A stretch of DNA of 38,472 nt from Bacteroidia bacterium (GTDB taxonomy: Bacteria > Bacteroidota > Bacteroidia > Bacteroidales > Paludibacteraceae): NCBI GenBank assembly GCA_009929445.1, contig SAAL01000028.1, positions 1 to 38,472 of the forward strand, read 5' to 3'. Both the position numbers and the translations under genes were made by a program. The notes under the pieces are model-generated. The model saw only the letters and a program-made list of their open reading frames with translations, did no database searches and was not told where the DNA came from. Of the stretch, positions 24,191-33,688 are shown in pieces. Within the stretch, counting starts at the first letter, position 1. Each line of letters starts with the position of its first letter.

Positions 24191-24613
24191 ATGGCAACGA
24201 AAAAATCCAACAGCAATTTCGATTTAGCTGCCTACTTGGAGGGAAATCCTCCATCTGATAAAAGAAATTTATCGCAACAAAAAAAAGAAGAAATAATCAG
24301 TCAGACCGCCGAGCCAAGCCAGCCATCTCAACCGGCTGAAAAACCAACGGAACCGTTATCCATTTCCGCCAAACGCATCAGCCAAAAACAACGCAAGGCG
24401 TCGCTCGAAGAGTACAAAAACAGCTTTCTCAACCCACCGAAAATTACCGACCGGAAAACCGTTTATCTCTCTGCCGAAACCCGCGACCGACTGGACGAGA
24501 TTGTCCGCCGATTGGGTGAGCGAGGCAGCAGCGTTTCGGGTTTTATCGAGAATATGGCAAGGGAACATTTGGATACTTATCATGATGAAATCGAGCAATG
24601 GAAAAGGTTGTAA
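24191..24613 (+). CDS. DUF3408 mobilization-associated protein
   Basis: The protein has 140 aa. It has a low-complexity Ser/Pro/Gln-rich N-terminal half and a C-terminal ribbon-helix-helix-like section (KTVYLSAETRDRLDEIVRRL, then SVSGFIENMAREHLD) characteristic of DUF3408. These proteins occur beside relaxase genes in Bacteroidetes conjugative and mobilizable elements and probably bind DNA at oriT. It directly precedes the oriT-like spacer. Confidence 0.85.
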   Translation: MATKKSNSNFDLAAYLEGNPPSDKRNLSQQKKEEIISQTAEPSQPSQPAEKPTEPLSISAKRISQKQRKASLEEYKNSFLNPPKITDRKTVYLSAETRDRLDEIVRRLGERGSSVSGFIENMAREHLDTYHDEIEQWKRL

Positions 24614-24825
24614 TGCCGCACTCGTGGCTTACTCAGACAAGCAAGCCTACCGAGCAAGCAAAAAATTGGATGCGTGGCAGAACTTTCGAATTAACGTGCA
24701 AGACGTCAGTTTGTTCCCACAAACTGCATCTTGCCCCGCTCCGGGCGGGGACTGAAAAGACTGCAATCACTTCGTTCTCGTCAATCGGATTGGACGTTAT
24801 TTTTTAGCCAAAAAATCAAAGAAAA
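24614..24825. other. Candidate oriT
   Basis: The 212-bp spacer before the mob genes contains a perfect inverted repeat CAGTTTGT-TCCC-ACAAACTG (24707-24726) and a GC hairpin CCCCGC-TCCGG-GCGGGG (24734-24750). Such hairpins next to a nic site are typical of transfer origins upstream of MobC/MobB genes. The nic site itself cannot be assigned by eye. The GC hairpin might instead terminate the DUF3408 transcript. Confidence 0.55.
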
Positions 24826-25137
24826 ATGGGAAACAAATCATCGGAACTAAAAATCCGCTGTACGCCGGAAGAAAAAAACCGCATCGCCAAGCGGGCGAAA
24901 TCGGCGGGTAAAAACTTGTCGGAATTTGCCCGTGAAATGCTCCTGAAAGGAAAAGTTGTGGCAGCTCCGCAGTTCTCGGAAATGCAGCAAATCGGGATTA
25001 AACTGCTCTACCAGTACGCCAACCGATTTACCTACATCGGTAACTTTATGAAAAGTCGCGATGGCAGATTATACACCGAAACTCAATCGCTTGCAAAGGA
25101 AATTAGAGAGGTTATCGAGCAATTTTTTAAGGCTTAA
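24826..25137 (+). CDS. mobC: MobC-like relaxosome protein
   Basis: The protein has 103 aa. The sequence LKIRCTPEEKNRIAKRAKSA, then GKNLSEFAREMLLKGKV matches the ribbon-helix-helix MobC family, and GIKLLYQYANRFTYIGNFMK resembles the bacterial mobilization protein C-terminal motif. It would help open oriT for the relaxase encoded 11 bp downstream. Confidence 0.85.
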   Translation: MGNKSSELKIRCTPEEKNRIAKRAKSAGKNLSEFAREMLLKGKVVAAPQFSEMQQIGIKLLYQYANRFTYIGNFMKSRDGRLYTETQSLAKEIREVIEQFFKA

Positions 25138-25148
25138 TTCGGGCAGAA

Positions 25149-26126
25149 ATGATAGCAAAAGGCAAAGCCGTTTCGCACGGAAAAACCGTGATTGAATACG
25201 TGTTGCGAGACAAAAAATTGGGCAGTTTTATCGAGAAAAATCTGCTGACAAGCGAAACTGCCCACGACATTCTGCAAGAAATGAAATGGATGCAAAAGCA
25301 CAATTCCCGATGTAAAAACAAGTTTCTTCGCTTTGAAATTGGCATTGCACCGGACGACAAAGACAAACTCACGAAACTGCAATTACGTGATATCGCAATG
25401 AATTTTGCCAAAAAAATGGGATTGGAAAAGCATCAATGGTTTGCCGTAACGCACAAAGACTCCGACAACCTGCACATCCACCTGATTGCCAATCGCATCG
25501 GGATAAACGGCAAGGTGTATCAGACGGATTTTGTGAGCAACCGATCGGCAAGAGCTGCCGAGGAAATTGCAGGAGAAATGGGACTGACCATCGCCAACCA
25601 AGTGGCAGCGAAAAAGCGATACCAACATCCGAAAGCCGATAAGACCCGTGAAGCAAAGAAAGATGAAGTGCGGAAAATTGCATACAAGCTTTTGGGTAAA
25701 AAAGTCGGCACCGGAAAAGATGGATTCCTTTCTTTTATGCAAGAACTTGACAAGCACGGCATAACCGTTGAAACGATGCGAAACAAGCAAGGCGAAGCCT
25801 ACGGTTTCCGATTTCTGTACGAAGGAGAAACGTTCAAGGCATCGGAAATAGGCAGGGAGTTTGGTTATCGCTCGCTGTTCCGCCAATTCGGATTGGAAGA
25901 TGTAAAACCGCAAATCGGGAAAACTGTTGTACCAATCTACGACCCAACATCGGACTTGCAACGGAGTTCCGACGTATCTTTATTGGAAACCGTCGGCAAT
26001 GCCCTAATTGAAACTGTACCTTCCGCCGGAAACTTACTAAACGTTCACGGCGAGGATTATGAGGAAACGGCTTTTCAACGGAGGTTGAGAGTGCAACAAA
26101 AAAAGAGGAGAGGGAGGAGGATGTAG
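25149..26126 (+). CDS. mobB: MobB-type relaxase
   Basis: The protein has 325 aa. The relaxase domain (about 1-200) shows the HUH-like metal motif FAVTHKDSDNLHIHLIANRI, with the His-x-His pair near residue 105, and the RSARAAEEIAGEMGL stretch typical of Bacteroidetes relaxases. The expected catalytic Tyr is near the N-terminus (TVIEYVLRD). It would nick oriT and lead transfer through a coupling and secretion system supplied by another element. Its C-terminus is basic (KKRRGRRM). Confidence 0.9.
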   Translation: MIAKGKAVSHGKTVIEYVLRDKKLGSFIEKNLLTSETAHDILQEMKWMQKHNSRCKNKFLRFEIGIAPDDKDKLTKLQLRDIAMNFAKKMGLEKHQWFAVTHKDSDNLHIHLIANRIGINGKVYQTDFVSNRSARAAEEIAGEMGLTIANQVAAKKRYQHPKADKTREAKKDEVRKIAYKLLGKKVGTGKDGFLSFMQELDKHGITVETMRNKQGEAYGFRFLYEGETFKASEIGREFGYRSLFRQFGLEDVKPQIGKTVVPIYDPTSDLQRSSDVSLLETVGNALIETVPSAGNLLNVHGEDYEETAFQRRLRVQQKKRRGRRM

Positions 26127-26226
26127 AGATGAAATGTGTCTGTCTTGTCCTAAAATAGCTTGACACTTGCTTTACATGTGGAATCTTAAAATAAAGATTG
26201 GTATAAACGAAATATTTAGCCTAATA

Positions 26227-26268
26227 AATAGTTTATACTATTAAATCGATTATTTTTCTATATTTTTG
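26227..26268 (+). promoter_or_regulatory. Promoter/operator region of the cargo operon
   Basis: TATTTTTG (26261-26268) fits the -7 element, 21 bp before the DUF4007 start. Upstream, AATAGT-TTAT-ACTATT (26227-26242) is an inverted repeat overlapping the expected -33 region, so it may bind a regulator. No clear TTG is present. The 162-bp gap otherwise has no features. Confidence 0.4.
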
Positions 26269-26288
26269 CATATAATCAAAAAACAAAT

Positions 26289-27146
26289 ATGACCGAAAAT
26301 ATAAGATATTCATTCTCAGGACACGATTCCTTTTATTGTAAGTCGTTATGGCTTAAAAAGGGGTATGACTTTATCGTTGCGAACAATGACTTTAATGCAC
26401 CAGATGCTGTAATAAAGTTAGGTGTGGGGAAAAATATGGTTTCCTCTATTCGATTTTGGATGCGTGCCTTTAATCTATACGGTGAAGATGGTTTAACTCC
26501 AATTGCCCACTATTTATTTGACAATCAGAACGGAAAAGATATTTATGTAGAAGACTTAGGAACTTTATGGTTGTTGCATTATCTGCTCGTAAAATCTAAG
26601 TTTGCGAGCATCTATAATCTATTTTTCATTGATTTTCATAGGGAGAGAAATTTTGAATATACAAGAGAGCAAATACAGAATTTTCTCAAACGAAAAAACG
26701 CAGAAACTCGTTATGCGCACCTTTTTAATGAAAACACAGTCAAGAGGGATATTGGTGTGTTGATGCAGAATTATGTAACGCCTCAACAAAACAAGTCAAA
26801 TGAAGATTTCTCGGCATTACTTCTAAATTTAAACTTATTAAAGCAATCAGAAAATAAGTCATTGTATTTTAATATGAAAGGCAAAAACAACTTGCCTTTA
26901 GAAATACTATTATACGCAATTATTGACAATAAAAAAGATGAAAATATCGTTTCCTTTGATAAACTAATGGATATAGCTTTGATTTTTTGTTTGACGAAAA
27001 CTGAATTAATTGATGCTATTTTACTTTTGGTAAAGAAGTATTCTGATTCTGTAACATTTACGGATGATGGAGGTATAAAGCAGTTGTTTTTTCTCAAAGA
27101 GATTGATAAAACGGAAATCTTAGACACATACTATATTAAGCAATGA
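26289..27146 (+). CDS. DUF4007 family protein
   Basis: The protein has 285 aa. The N-terminal YSFSGHDSFYCKSLWLKKGY, then DAVIKLGVGKNMVSSIRFW is the DUF4007 signature; the His-Asp pair in GHDSF is notable. Function is unknown. I associate the family with DndC-like PAPS-reductase neighbourhoods, which this locus also shows, but I cannot confirm that here. It is the first gene of the operon and overlaps the next by 4 bp (ATGA). A DNA-binding or specificity role for the ATPase is possible. Confidence 0.8.
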   Translation: MTENIRYSFSGHDSFYCKSLWLKKGYDFIVANNDFNAPDAVIKLGVGKNMVSSIRFWMRAFNLYGEDGLTPIAHYLFDNQNGKDIYVEDLGTLWLLHYLLVKSKFASIYNLFFIDFHRERNFEYTREQIQNFLKRKNAETRYAHLFNENTVKRDIGVLMQNYVTPQQNKSNEDFSALLLNLNLLKQSENKSLYFNMKGKNNLPLEILLYAIIDNKKDENIVSFDKLMDIALIFCLTKTELIDAILLLVKKYSDSVTFTDDGGIKQLFFLKEIDKTEILDTYYIKQ

Positions 27147-30100
27147 AATTTTCATTATCTACAAATATAAAAAATGTGCAATATGATGAATTTCATTATA
27201 TTGTAACAGCAAATGCACGAAGAGTTTTAGGCACTATACTGACAGACTATCACACAGGTATTCATTGCTTTACTTTGGTAGGCACATATGGAACAGGAAA
27301 ATCGAGCTTTTTAGTGGCATTGGAAAGGGACTTTTTGCATAACACAAATGTTCTGTTTGAGAACAAAGGACAGTTTGGTAATTACAAAAAATTTAAGTGC
27401 ATTAATGTGATAGGCGATTATACTTCACTTTCAAATCTTATAGGCGAACAATTAGAAAAAGACAATACAAACTCAAGAGAAATATTCACTCAATTAGAAC
27501 ACAAGTTAATAACACACAAAAAAAACAATGAATTTGTTGCCTTAGTTGTTGATGAATTTGGCAAAGTACTCGAACACGCGGCAAATCATAACCCCGAAAA
27601 AGAGTTATACTTTTTACAGCAATTAGCTGAATTTATAAATCATCCAAGATTTGATAATGTGCTATTAATTACAACTCTACATCAAAATTTTGGAGCATAC
27701 TCAAAAAAACTAAACGAGACCCAGCGCAATGAATGGGAGAAGGTCAAAGGAAGATTTAAAGAAATTGTATTTAGTGAGCCTATTGAGCAACTTTTACATT
27801 TAGCAGCAGAGCAAATCAAATCATCTAATAAAGAAATTGTTTCACAAGATAACTTCAATACAATTTTTCAATTAGCCAAAAAATCAAGATTCATCAATGA
27901 TGATTTTGCTATTGATGTGGCCAAGAAGCTTTATCCTTTGGATGTTTTATCAGCAATTGTTCTAACAGGTGCTATCCAACGTTACGGACAAAATGAACGT
28001 TCGTTATTTTCATTTTTACATTCAAAAGACAAAAACTCACTAACTAATTTTAAGCCAAATGCTAACCAAACATACAATTTGGCAAATGTTTATGATTATA
28101 TAATATATAATTTTCACTCGTATTTGTCAGAAGTAAATGCAGATTCAGCAAACTGGCGAGCAATACGTGTAGCATTAGAGCGAATTGAAGCATTGTTTGA
28201 TACAGAAGAGGTTGAAAATGCAAGTAAAATCGTAAAAGTCATAGGATTGTGCAATTTATTTGGAAGTACTGCAACTTTTGACGACAAGTCTTTAAGTGTA
28301 TATCTGCAATTAGCCTTAGATATTGAATATCCCGAATATTTAATAGGACAACTGGTAGCCCATAAAATAATCCGCTTTGCTAAGTATAAGTCACAATATA
28401 TAGTTTTTGAGGGAACCGATGTCAATATAGAGGATGAATTATACAAGGCAACGGGTGTTGTGCCTCGCCCGGTTGACTTTGTTGATGATTTGAATGCCTT
28501 TTTTGAGTTTAAAGTTGTTCAAGCCAATGAAGCTTTTTACAGAACAGGTACACCTCGTTTTTTCGAGTTCATCCTTACAAACCAAGCACAGGAGCTTTAT
28601 CCTACTAACGATATAGATGGATATATCAATCTCGTTTTTCCGAGAAATGAAGCTGAAAAAAAACAACTGATTGAGACTTCTGTGAATTGTAAAAATGCTG
28701 TTATATATGTTTGTTTCAATAATGTATCACAAATTGTCTATCATTTACACGAAATAGATAAATTAGAATACATTCAAAAAAATATTATTGACTTAGACAC
28801 TATTGCTGAAAAGGAAATCCAAAATCAGATTCTATTCGAAAAAGACGTATTGAATCAAGTGATAAACAGCAACTTGACCTCGTTTTCAACTGCCGTAGAA
28901 TGGTTTTATAAAGGCGATAGTATTAAAATTTCATCTCAATCGGATTTCAACAAACTATTATCTGTTGTATGTAACGAAATATATCATTTAACACCAGTTG
29001 TACAGAGCGAGCTATTTAATAAGCAAAAAGTAAATAGTGCAATTTCTCAGGCTCGTGTTACTTTGTTAAACATGCTGTTAGATGACAACTGCGTGATAAA
29101 AGAAGATTTAGGATTTGAAAAAGATAAATTTCCACCTGAAAAAACAATTTATTATACGTTATTAAAAAACACAGGTATTCATCGTCCTTGTGGTGAGATA
29201 TACACTTTAGGTGAACCTATGGAAGAGACTATCATAAGTCTTTGGGATAAATGTGAAGACTTTTTTCATAGCTCTATTGAAAAACAGCAAAAAATAGGAG
29301 ACTTAATAAAGGAGTTAAAATCTGCCCCTTTTAAACTGAAACAAGGATTTCTGGATTTTTGGATACCTATTTATTTAATAGTAAAAAAACAAGATTATTC
29401 TTTGTATGATAGCGAGGGAAGGTATGTGCCAAATTTAAATAGAGAAGTGCTCGATTTATTGCAAAAATCCCCGAATGAATTCAAGATTAAAGCCTTTGCA
29501 ATTGACGGAGTAAAAATAGAATTCTTTAATCAGTATAGAAGCTTTATCAATCTCAATGACAAGGAGTTGATTACAAAAGACAGTTTTCTGGAAACAATAA
29601 AACCATTTATTGCGTTCTATAATAGTTTGAACGATTATGCTAAAAATACTCAAAATTTTGATAATCCTCAAACGGCTAAATTCAGAAATGTACTGGCTAA
29701 AGCCAAAGACCCGGAAAAAACATTTTTCGATGATTTACCTGCAGTATTTGGCTTTAAGAATGAGACTTTAGCAAACAATCAAGAGTTTTTGACCCAATAT
29801 CAAGACTTCCTAAAAGAAGCAATAAGAGAGTTGCGATTGGCTTATCCAAATCTCATAAAAAAGATAGAAGATATTGTAATTGATGTTTTAGGGTTGAAAT
29901 CGAGTAACTTTATCGAATACAAAGCAGAAATAGACGCTCATTTTAAATGGGTTAAAACGAATTTACTATCGAGCAAGCAGAAAAGCTTTCTCAATAGATT
30001 ACTTATGAAACAGTCTGATAAGGGATTATGGTACGAATCTATATGTTATGTTATAATAAACAAACCACTTTATTCGATAAAAGATAATGAGGTTGCATTT

Positions 30101-30373
30101 TTAATTGACTCGTTAAAATATTTACTCAATACTCTAACGAAGTTTGTAGATGTTTCGAAAGTATCAAAAAACAATCTCAATTCTGAAATATATAATTTTG
30201 AATTAGTCTCAACAAATGGTGCCATTAAACCACAGACGTACATTTTGCCCGAAAATCAAATAGCAAAAACTAATGACATTGAGAGTAAAATCAGCGAACT
30301 TCTGTCGGGCGATGTAAACATGGATGTATGTGCTCTTTTGAGAGTACTTAAAAATAAAATCAAAGAACAATGA
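27143..30373 (+). CDS. Large P-loop ATPase
   Basis: The protein has 1076 aa. Walker A is GTYGTGKSSF (about 47-56), Walker B is VALVVDEFGK (about 132-141), and a sensor-like LLITTLHQNF lies near residue 177. The N-terminal 300 residues look like an AAA+/STAND-type ATPase, reminiscent of BREX BrxC-like proteins in layout. The remaining 700 residues are helical with no motif I recognise. It is coupled by 4-bp overlaps on both sides (DUF4007 and PAPS-reductase-like genes), suggesting a complex. It could be the motor or sensor of the system. Confidence 0.8.
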   Translation: MKFSLSTNIKNVQYDEFHYIVTANARRVLGTILTDYHTGIHCFTLVGTYGTGKSSFLVALERDFLHNTNVLFENKGQFGNYKKFKCINVIGDYTSLSNLIGEQLEKDNTNSREIFTQLEHKLITHKKNNEFVALVVDEFGKVLEHAANHNPEKELYFLQQLAEFINHPRFDNVLLITTLHQNFGAYSKKLNETQRNEWEKVKGRFKEIVFSEPIEQLLHLAAEQIKSSNKEIVSQDNFNTIFQLAKKSRFINDDFAIDVAKKLYPLDVLSAIVLTGAIQRYGQNERSLFSFLHSKDKNSLTNFKPNANQTYNLANVYDYIIYNFHSYLSEVNADSANWRAIRVALERIEALFDTEEVENASKIVKVIGLCNLFGSTATFDDKSLSVYLQLALDIEYPEYLIGQLVAHKIIRFAKYKSQYIVFEGTDVNIEDELYKATGVVPRPVDFVDDLNAFFEFKVVQANEAFYRTGTPRFFEFILTNQAQELYPTNDIDGYINLVFPRNEAEKKQLIETSVNCKNAVIYVCFNNVSQIVYHLHEIDKLEYIQKNIIDLDTIAEKEIQNQILFEKDVLNQVINSNLTSFSTAVEWFYKGDSIKISSQSDFNKLLSVVCNEIYHLTPVVQSELFNKQKVNSAISQARVTLLNMLLDDNCVIKEDLGFEKDKFPPEKTIYYTLLKNTGIHRPCGEIYTLGEPMEETIISLWDKCEDFFHSSIEKQQKIGDLIKELKSAPFKLKQGFLDFWIPIYLIVKKQDYSLYDSEGRYVPNLNREVLDLLQKSPNEFKIKAFAIDGVKIEFFNQYRSFINLNDKELITKDSFLETIKPFIAFYNSLNDYAKNTQNFDNPQTAKFRNVLAKAKDPEKTFFDDLPAVFGFKNETLANNQEFLTQYQDFLKEAIRELRLAYPNLIKKIEDIVIDVLGLKSSNFIEYKAEIDAHFKWVKTNLLSSKQKSFLNRLLMKQSDKGLWYESICYVIINKPLYSIKDNEVAFLIDSLKYLLNTLTKFVDVSKVSKNNLNSEIYNFELVSTNGAIKPQTYILPENQIAKTNDIESKISELLSGDVNMDVCALLRVLKNKIKEQ

Positions 30374-31470
30374 TTAGGCATGTATTAGGCATATCGGGAG
30401 GGAAAGATAGTGCAGCCTTGGCGCTATATATGAAAGAGAAATATCCCGACTTCACATTAGAGTATTATAATTCTGACACGGGTTGCGAGTTAGAAGAAAC
30501 CGAACAATTAATTAGAGAGTTAGAATCCGTTTTAGGTCCTATAACAAGGTTAAAAGCAGCGGAAGGAAGTCCGGAACTAACGCCATTCCATCATTTTCTA
30601 AAAGCAAGTGGTGGATACTTACCTTCGCCACAAGCTCGCTGGTGTACTCAAAAGATGAAATTAGCTGAGTTTGAAAAATTTGTTGGTGATGAACCAACTA
30701 TTTCTTACGTTGGTATCCGTGGGGACGAGGAACGCGAAGGTTATGTCTCTACTAAACCAAACATTCAGGCAGTTTTTCCATTTAGACAAAACATTTGGAG
30801 TATGGATGTAATCCATAAAGTTTTGCATAATGATAATATAGAGCAATTATCTGAAATTTATAAATCTTTATGCCCTCATTCCTTATTGGATAAAGCGATT
30901 GATAACATACAGATGCCATTAACAAAAAGGTATTATTATAGCAAAAAGCTGAATTCCCTTTTAGATTTGGACGTAAAAATTTTTAATAAAGCGGTGTTTC
31001 AATTTCTAAAATCAACAGAATATCCAGTAGGGAAGTTAGACTACTTCCCTCTAATTGATAATGACGAGGTTTTAGGAATAAAGGATATTTACAAAACACT
31101 CGAAAAAAATGGGGTTAATATCCCTGCCTATTACAAAGAAATTGAATTTGAAGTGGATGGAAAGAAAGGAACATACAGTCGTAGTCGTTCCGGTTGTTAT
31201 TTTTGTTTCTTTCAGCAAAAGATAGAATGGATTTGGCTCTACGAACAACATCCAGATTTATACCAAAAATCAATGGAATTTGAAAAAGATGGCTATACGT
31301 GGAATCAAGGTGAGAGTTTGGCAGATTTAATTAAGCCGGAGCGTATTCGCCAAATAAAATTAGATGCTATTAAACGTCAAGAATTAAAAGCAAAAAAAGA
31401 ATCAAATACGTTGTTAGTGGATATGTTTGCTGATGATAGCGATTCTTTGTGTGCAAATTGTTTTATATGA
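30370..31470 (+). CDS. DndC-like PAPS-reductase-fold protein
   Basis: The protein has 366 aa. The PP-loop ATP-pyrophosphatase motif is GISGGKDSAAL (about 8-18). Downstream are ARWCTQKMK (Cys near 93), GIRGDEEREGY (about 115-125) and the pair SGCYFCFF (Cys near 275 and 278). Together these look like the [4Fe-4S] ligands of DndC-type proteins, which place sulfur into the DNA backbone; type 4 BREX also uses a PAPS-reductase-like BrxP. A CANCF motif ends the protein. It is shorter than DndC (about 500 aa). No cysteine desulfurase gene is nearby, so sulfur would have to come from a chromosomal enzyme. Confidence 0.85.
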   Translation: MIRHVLGISGGKDSAALALYMKEKYPDFTLEYYNSDTGCELEETEQLIRELESVLGPITRLKAAEGSPELTPFHHFLKASGGYLPSPQARWCTQKMKLAEFEKFVGDEPTISYVGIRGDEEREGYVSTKPNIQAVFPFRQNIWSMDVIHKVLHNDNIEQLSEIYKSLCPHSLLDKAIDNIQMPLTKRYYYSKKLNSLLDLDVKIFNKAVFQFLKSTEYPVGKLDYFPLIDNDEVLGIKDIYKTLEKNGVNIPAYYKEIEFEVDGKKGTYSRSRSGCYFCFFQQKIEWIWLYEQHPDLYQKSMEFEKDGYTWNQGESLADLIKPERIRQIKLDAIKRQELKAKKESNTLLVDMFADDSDSLCANCFI

Positions 31471-31482
31471 ATGTATTGAAAT

Positions 31483-33684
31483 ATGGAAGAAGATAATAAT
31501 GTTATAAGAGAAGTTGGTTTTACAATTGATGCAGGACTTATTCAACGATTGGGCTATGAGTTGATGGGTCGTGCCGAGACTGCAGTTTCGGAGCTTATCA
31601 AAAACTCTTATGATGCGGATGCAACTACAGTTGATGTTGATTTTATAAATTCCTACCAGTCGGGAGGAACACTTATTATTTCAGACAATGGAGTCGGAAT
31701 GACAGAAAGTCAATTAATCAATGGTTTTATGAGAATATCTTCAACTGATAAAATACATAACCCTACTTCAAAAATATTTAAACGTACAAAAGCTGGCAGG
31801 AAGGGGATAGGACGATTTGCCACACAACGTCTAGGCGAACAGTTAACCATTATTACCCAAACAAAAGAAACGGAAAAGGCGATAAAAATCACTATTGATT
31901 GGACAGAATATTCTATTGACAAAGATTTAACATCCATAACTTTTCCAATTGAAGAAATAGGAAAGGAAAAAGTAGAAGGAACAACTTTGATAATCAATAA
32001 TCTTCGGGATGGTTGGACTGACGGAGCGATTAAACGAGTATTCCGCTATGTTTTAGACCTTTTCCAGCCTGATTATTTGTCTGAGATAAGTAAGAATAAT
32101 AATTTTGCAATTAAAAATGAAAACACTTTTCAGGTTAATTTCAATAGAATACAAAATGAGGAGAAATTCCAAATATTTAATGACCAAATTGATGTTTTTG
32201 ACAAATCACTTGCAATTTTTGAGGGTTATATAGATAGAGAGCATAATGGCTTTATTACTGTAAAAAGTGAAAGTTTGGGGTTGAATGATATTTTGGCTAT
32301 TGATTTTTCAGACGAAGAAAAACAGTATAATAAATTGTTTGATGTATATTTCAAAATTCACTATTTTATATACAATAGACCTGAATATTATAGAGGAAAA
32401 ATATCTAATACTGATTTAAAAAAAATTCAAGACCTTTCTCAAACAGCAAGTGGTGTTCGTTTATATAGAAATGGCTTCAGAGTATTACCATACGGAGAGT
32501 CAACTGACGATTGGACAAGAGTTGATAGGAGATGGACAAGTGAATCGGGTAAAGTAAACGTTCCATTAAGCAATAAAAACCTGTTCGGATTTGTTGAAAT
32601 CACTGATACAGAAGGAGTAATGTTTGAAGAGACATCAAGCCGAGAGGGATTAATTGAAAATGATGCATTCAAGCAATTATCAGATTTTATCAATAAATCA
32701 TTAGTAAAGGCACGGGAGAGAATTGTAGAAAAAATAACAATATTCAAAGCAGATGAAAATAAATCTGATGATTTTACTCAAAGCTCCGAAAAAAAAGAGA
32801 AATCAAATGAAGAAATACTAAAAACCCTAAAGGGTTTATTATTAGAAGAATATACAGATAAGCCTGGGGAGTATGAAGATAACAAAGAACGTAGAAGACA
32901 AAAAAGTGAAGAAATTATTGAACAGCTTACTCAACAATTACAAGAAGCAGGGATGTTAAGGGTATTAGCTGGTTTAGGACTTACTATTGGAGAGTTTACC
33001 CACGAGGTAAATAATTTAAAATCTCCCGTTTATGGGCATATTCACAAATTGTATAATCAAGGTTTACCACAAACTTCGATTGAACAAGTAAAAGGGCTTG
33101 AGGAAACTTTTAACAGCTTATACAGTTATACTGGGTATTTCAGCACCACAATATCACAAAATATCAATAGAGCAACTGATCCTATTGATTTACTGGCAAT
33201 AATTGATAGTTTTCAGCAAACGATAAAGAATGATTTAGAAAAAAACAACATACAGTTTGAGATAGATGAATGGGATTTTGATGTTAAAACAGTTCCTATG
33301 CACAGATCAGAATGGAGTTCTATATTATTTAATCTTTATACTAATTCGAAGAAAGCAATAAAAAGAAAAAGAACAAATGGAAAAATTTTTGTAGAGGTTG
33401 GGGTGGAAAATGATAATACATTCATTAAGTTTCACGATAATGGAGATGGCATTCCTGAAGAAAATCGGCATAGAATTTTTAATGCTTTTTTCTCAACTTC
33501 TACACCTGCAAGCTTTGAAGCGCCAAGAGATGAACAAATGGTCGGTACGGGACTCGGACTTAAAATTGTTAAGGATATTGTGGTATCCTACAAAGGGACA
33601 ATTTCACTTGATGAACCAAATGAGAATTACTCAACTTGCTTAAAAATTGAAATTCCACGTTTTAAAAATTTACAAATATCATAA
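31483..33684 (+). CDS. Double-GHKL histidine-kinase-like ATPase
   Basis: The protein has 733 aa with two ATPase domains of the Hsp90/histidine-kinase superfamily. The N-terminal one (about 10-180) is Hsp90/MutL-like: ELIKNSYDADAT (N box), ISDNGVGM (about 66-73) and RKGIGRFA (about 105). The C-terminal one (about 600-730) is histidine-kinase-like: NLYTNSKKAI, HDNGDGIPEENRHRIF and GTGLGLKIV. Before it, IGEFTHEVNNLKSPV is an H-box with a candidate phosphoacceptor His near 507. No transmembrane segment or signal peptide is present, so it is a cytoplasmic sensor. The next gene, 4 bp on, encodes a receiver domain. Confidence 0.85.
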   Translation: MEEDNNVIREVGFTIDAGLIQRLGYELMGRAETAVSELIKNSYDADATTVDVDFINSYQSGGTLIISDNGVGMTESQLINGFMRISSTDKIHNPTSKIFKRTKAGRKGIGRFATQRLGEQLTIITQTKETEKAIKITIDWTEYSIDKDLTSITFPIEEIGKEKVEGTTLIINNLRDGWTDGAIKRVFRYVLDLFQPDYLSEISKNNNFAIKNENTFQVNFNRIQNEEKFQIFNDQIDVFDKSLAIFEGYIDREHNGFITVKSESLGLNDILAIDFSDEEKQYNKLFDVYFKIHYFIYNRPEYYRGKISNTDLKKIQDLSQTASGVRLYRNGFRVLPYGESTDDWTRVDRRWTSESGKVNVPLSNKNLFGFVEITDTEGVMFEETSSREGLIENDAFKQLSDFINKSLVKARERIVEKITIFKADENKSDDFTQSSEKKEKSNEEILKTLKGLLLEEYTDKPGEYEDNKERRRQKSEEIIEQLTQQLQEAGMLRVLAGLGLTIGEFTHEVNNLKSPVYGHIHKLYNQGLPQTSIEQVKGLEETFNSLYSYTGYFSTTISQNINRATDPIDLLAIIDSFQQTIKNDLEKNNIQFEIDEWDFDVKTVPMHRSEWSSILFNLYTNSKKAIKRKRTNGKIFVEVGVENDNTFIKFHDNGDGIPEENRHRIFNAFFSTSTPASFEAPRDEQMVGTGLGLKIVKDIVVSYKGTISLDEPNENYSTCLKIEIPRFKNLQIS

Positions 33685-33688
33685 TATA

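Noticed and set aside
24501-24755. Plus-strand frame across the DUF3408 end and the oriT-like spacer
   Set aside because: It overlaps a real gene in another frame and then reads through hairpins; no family resemblance.
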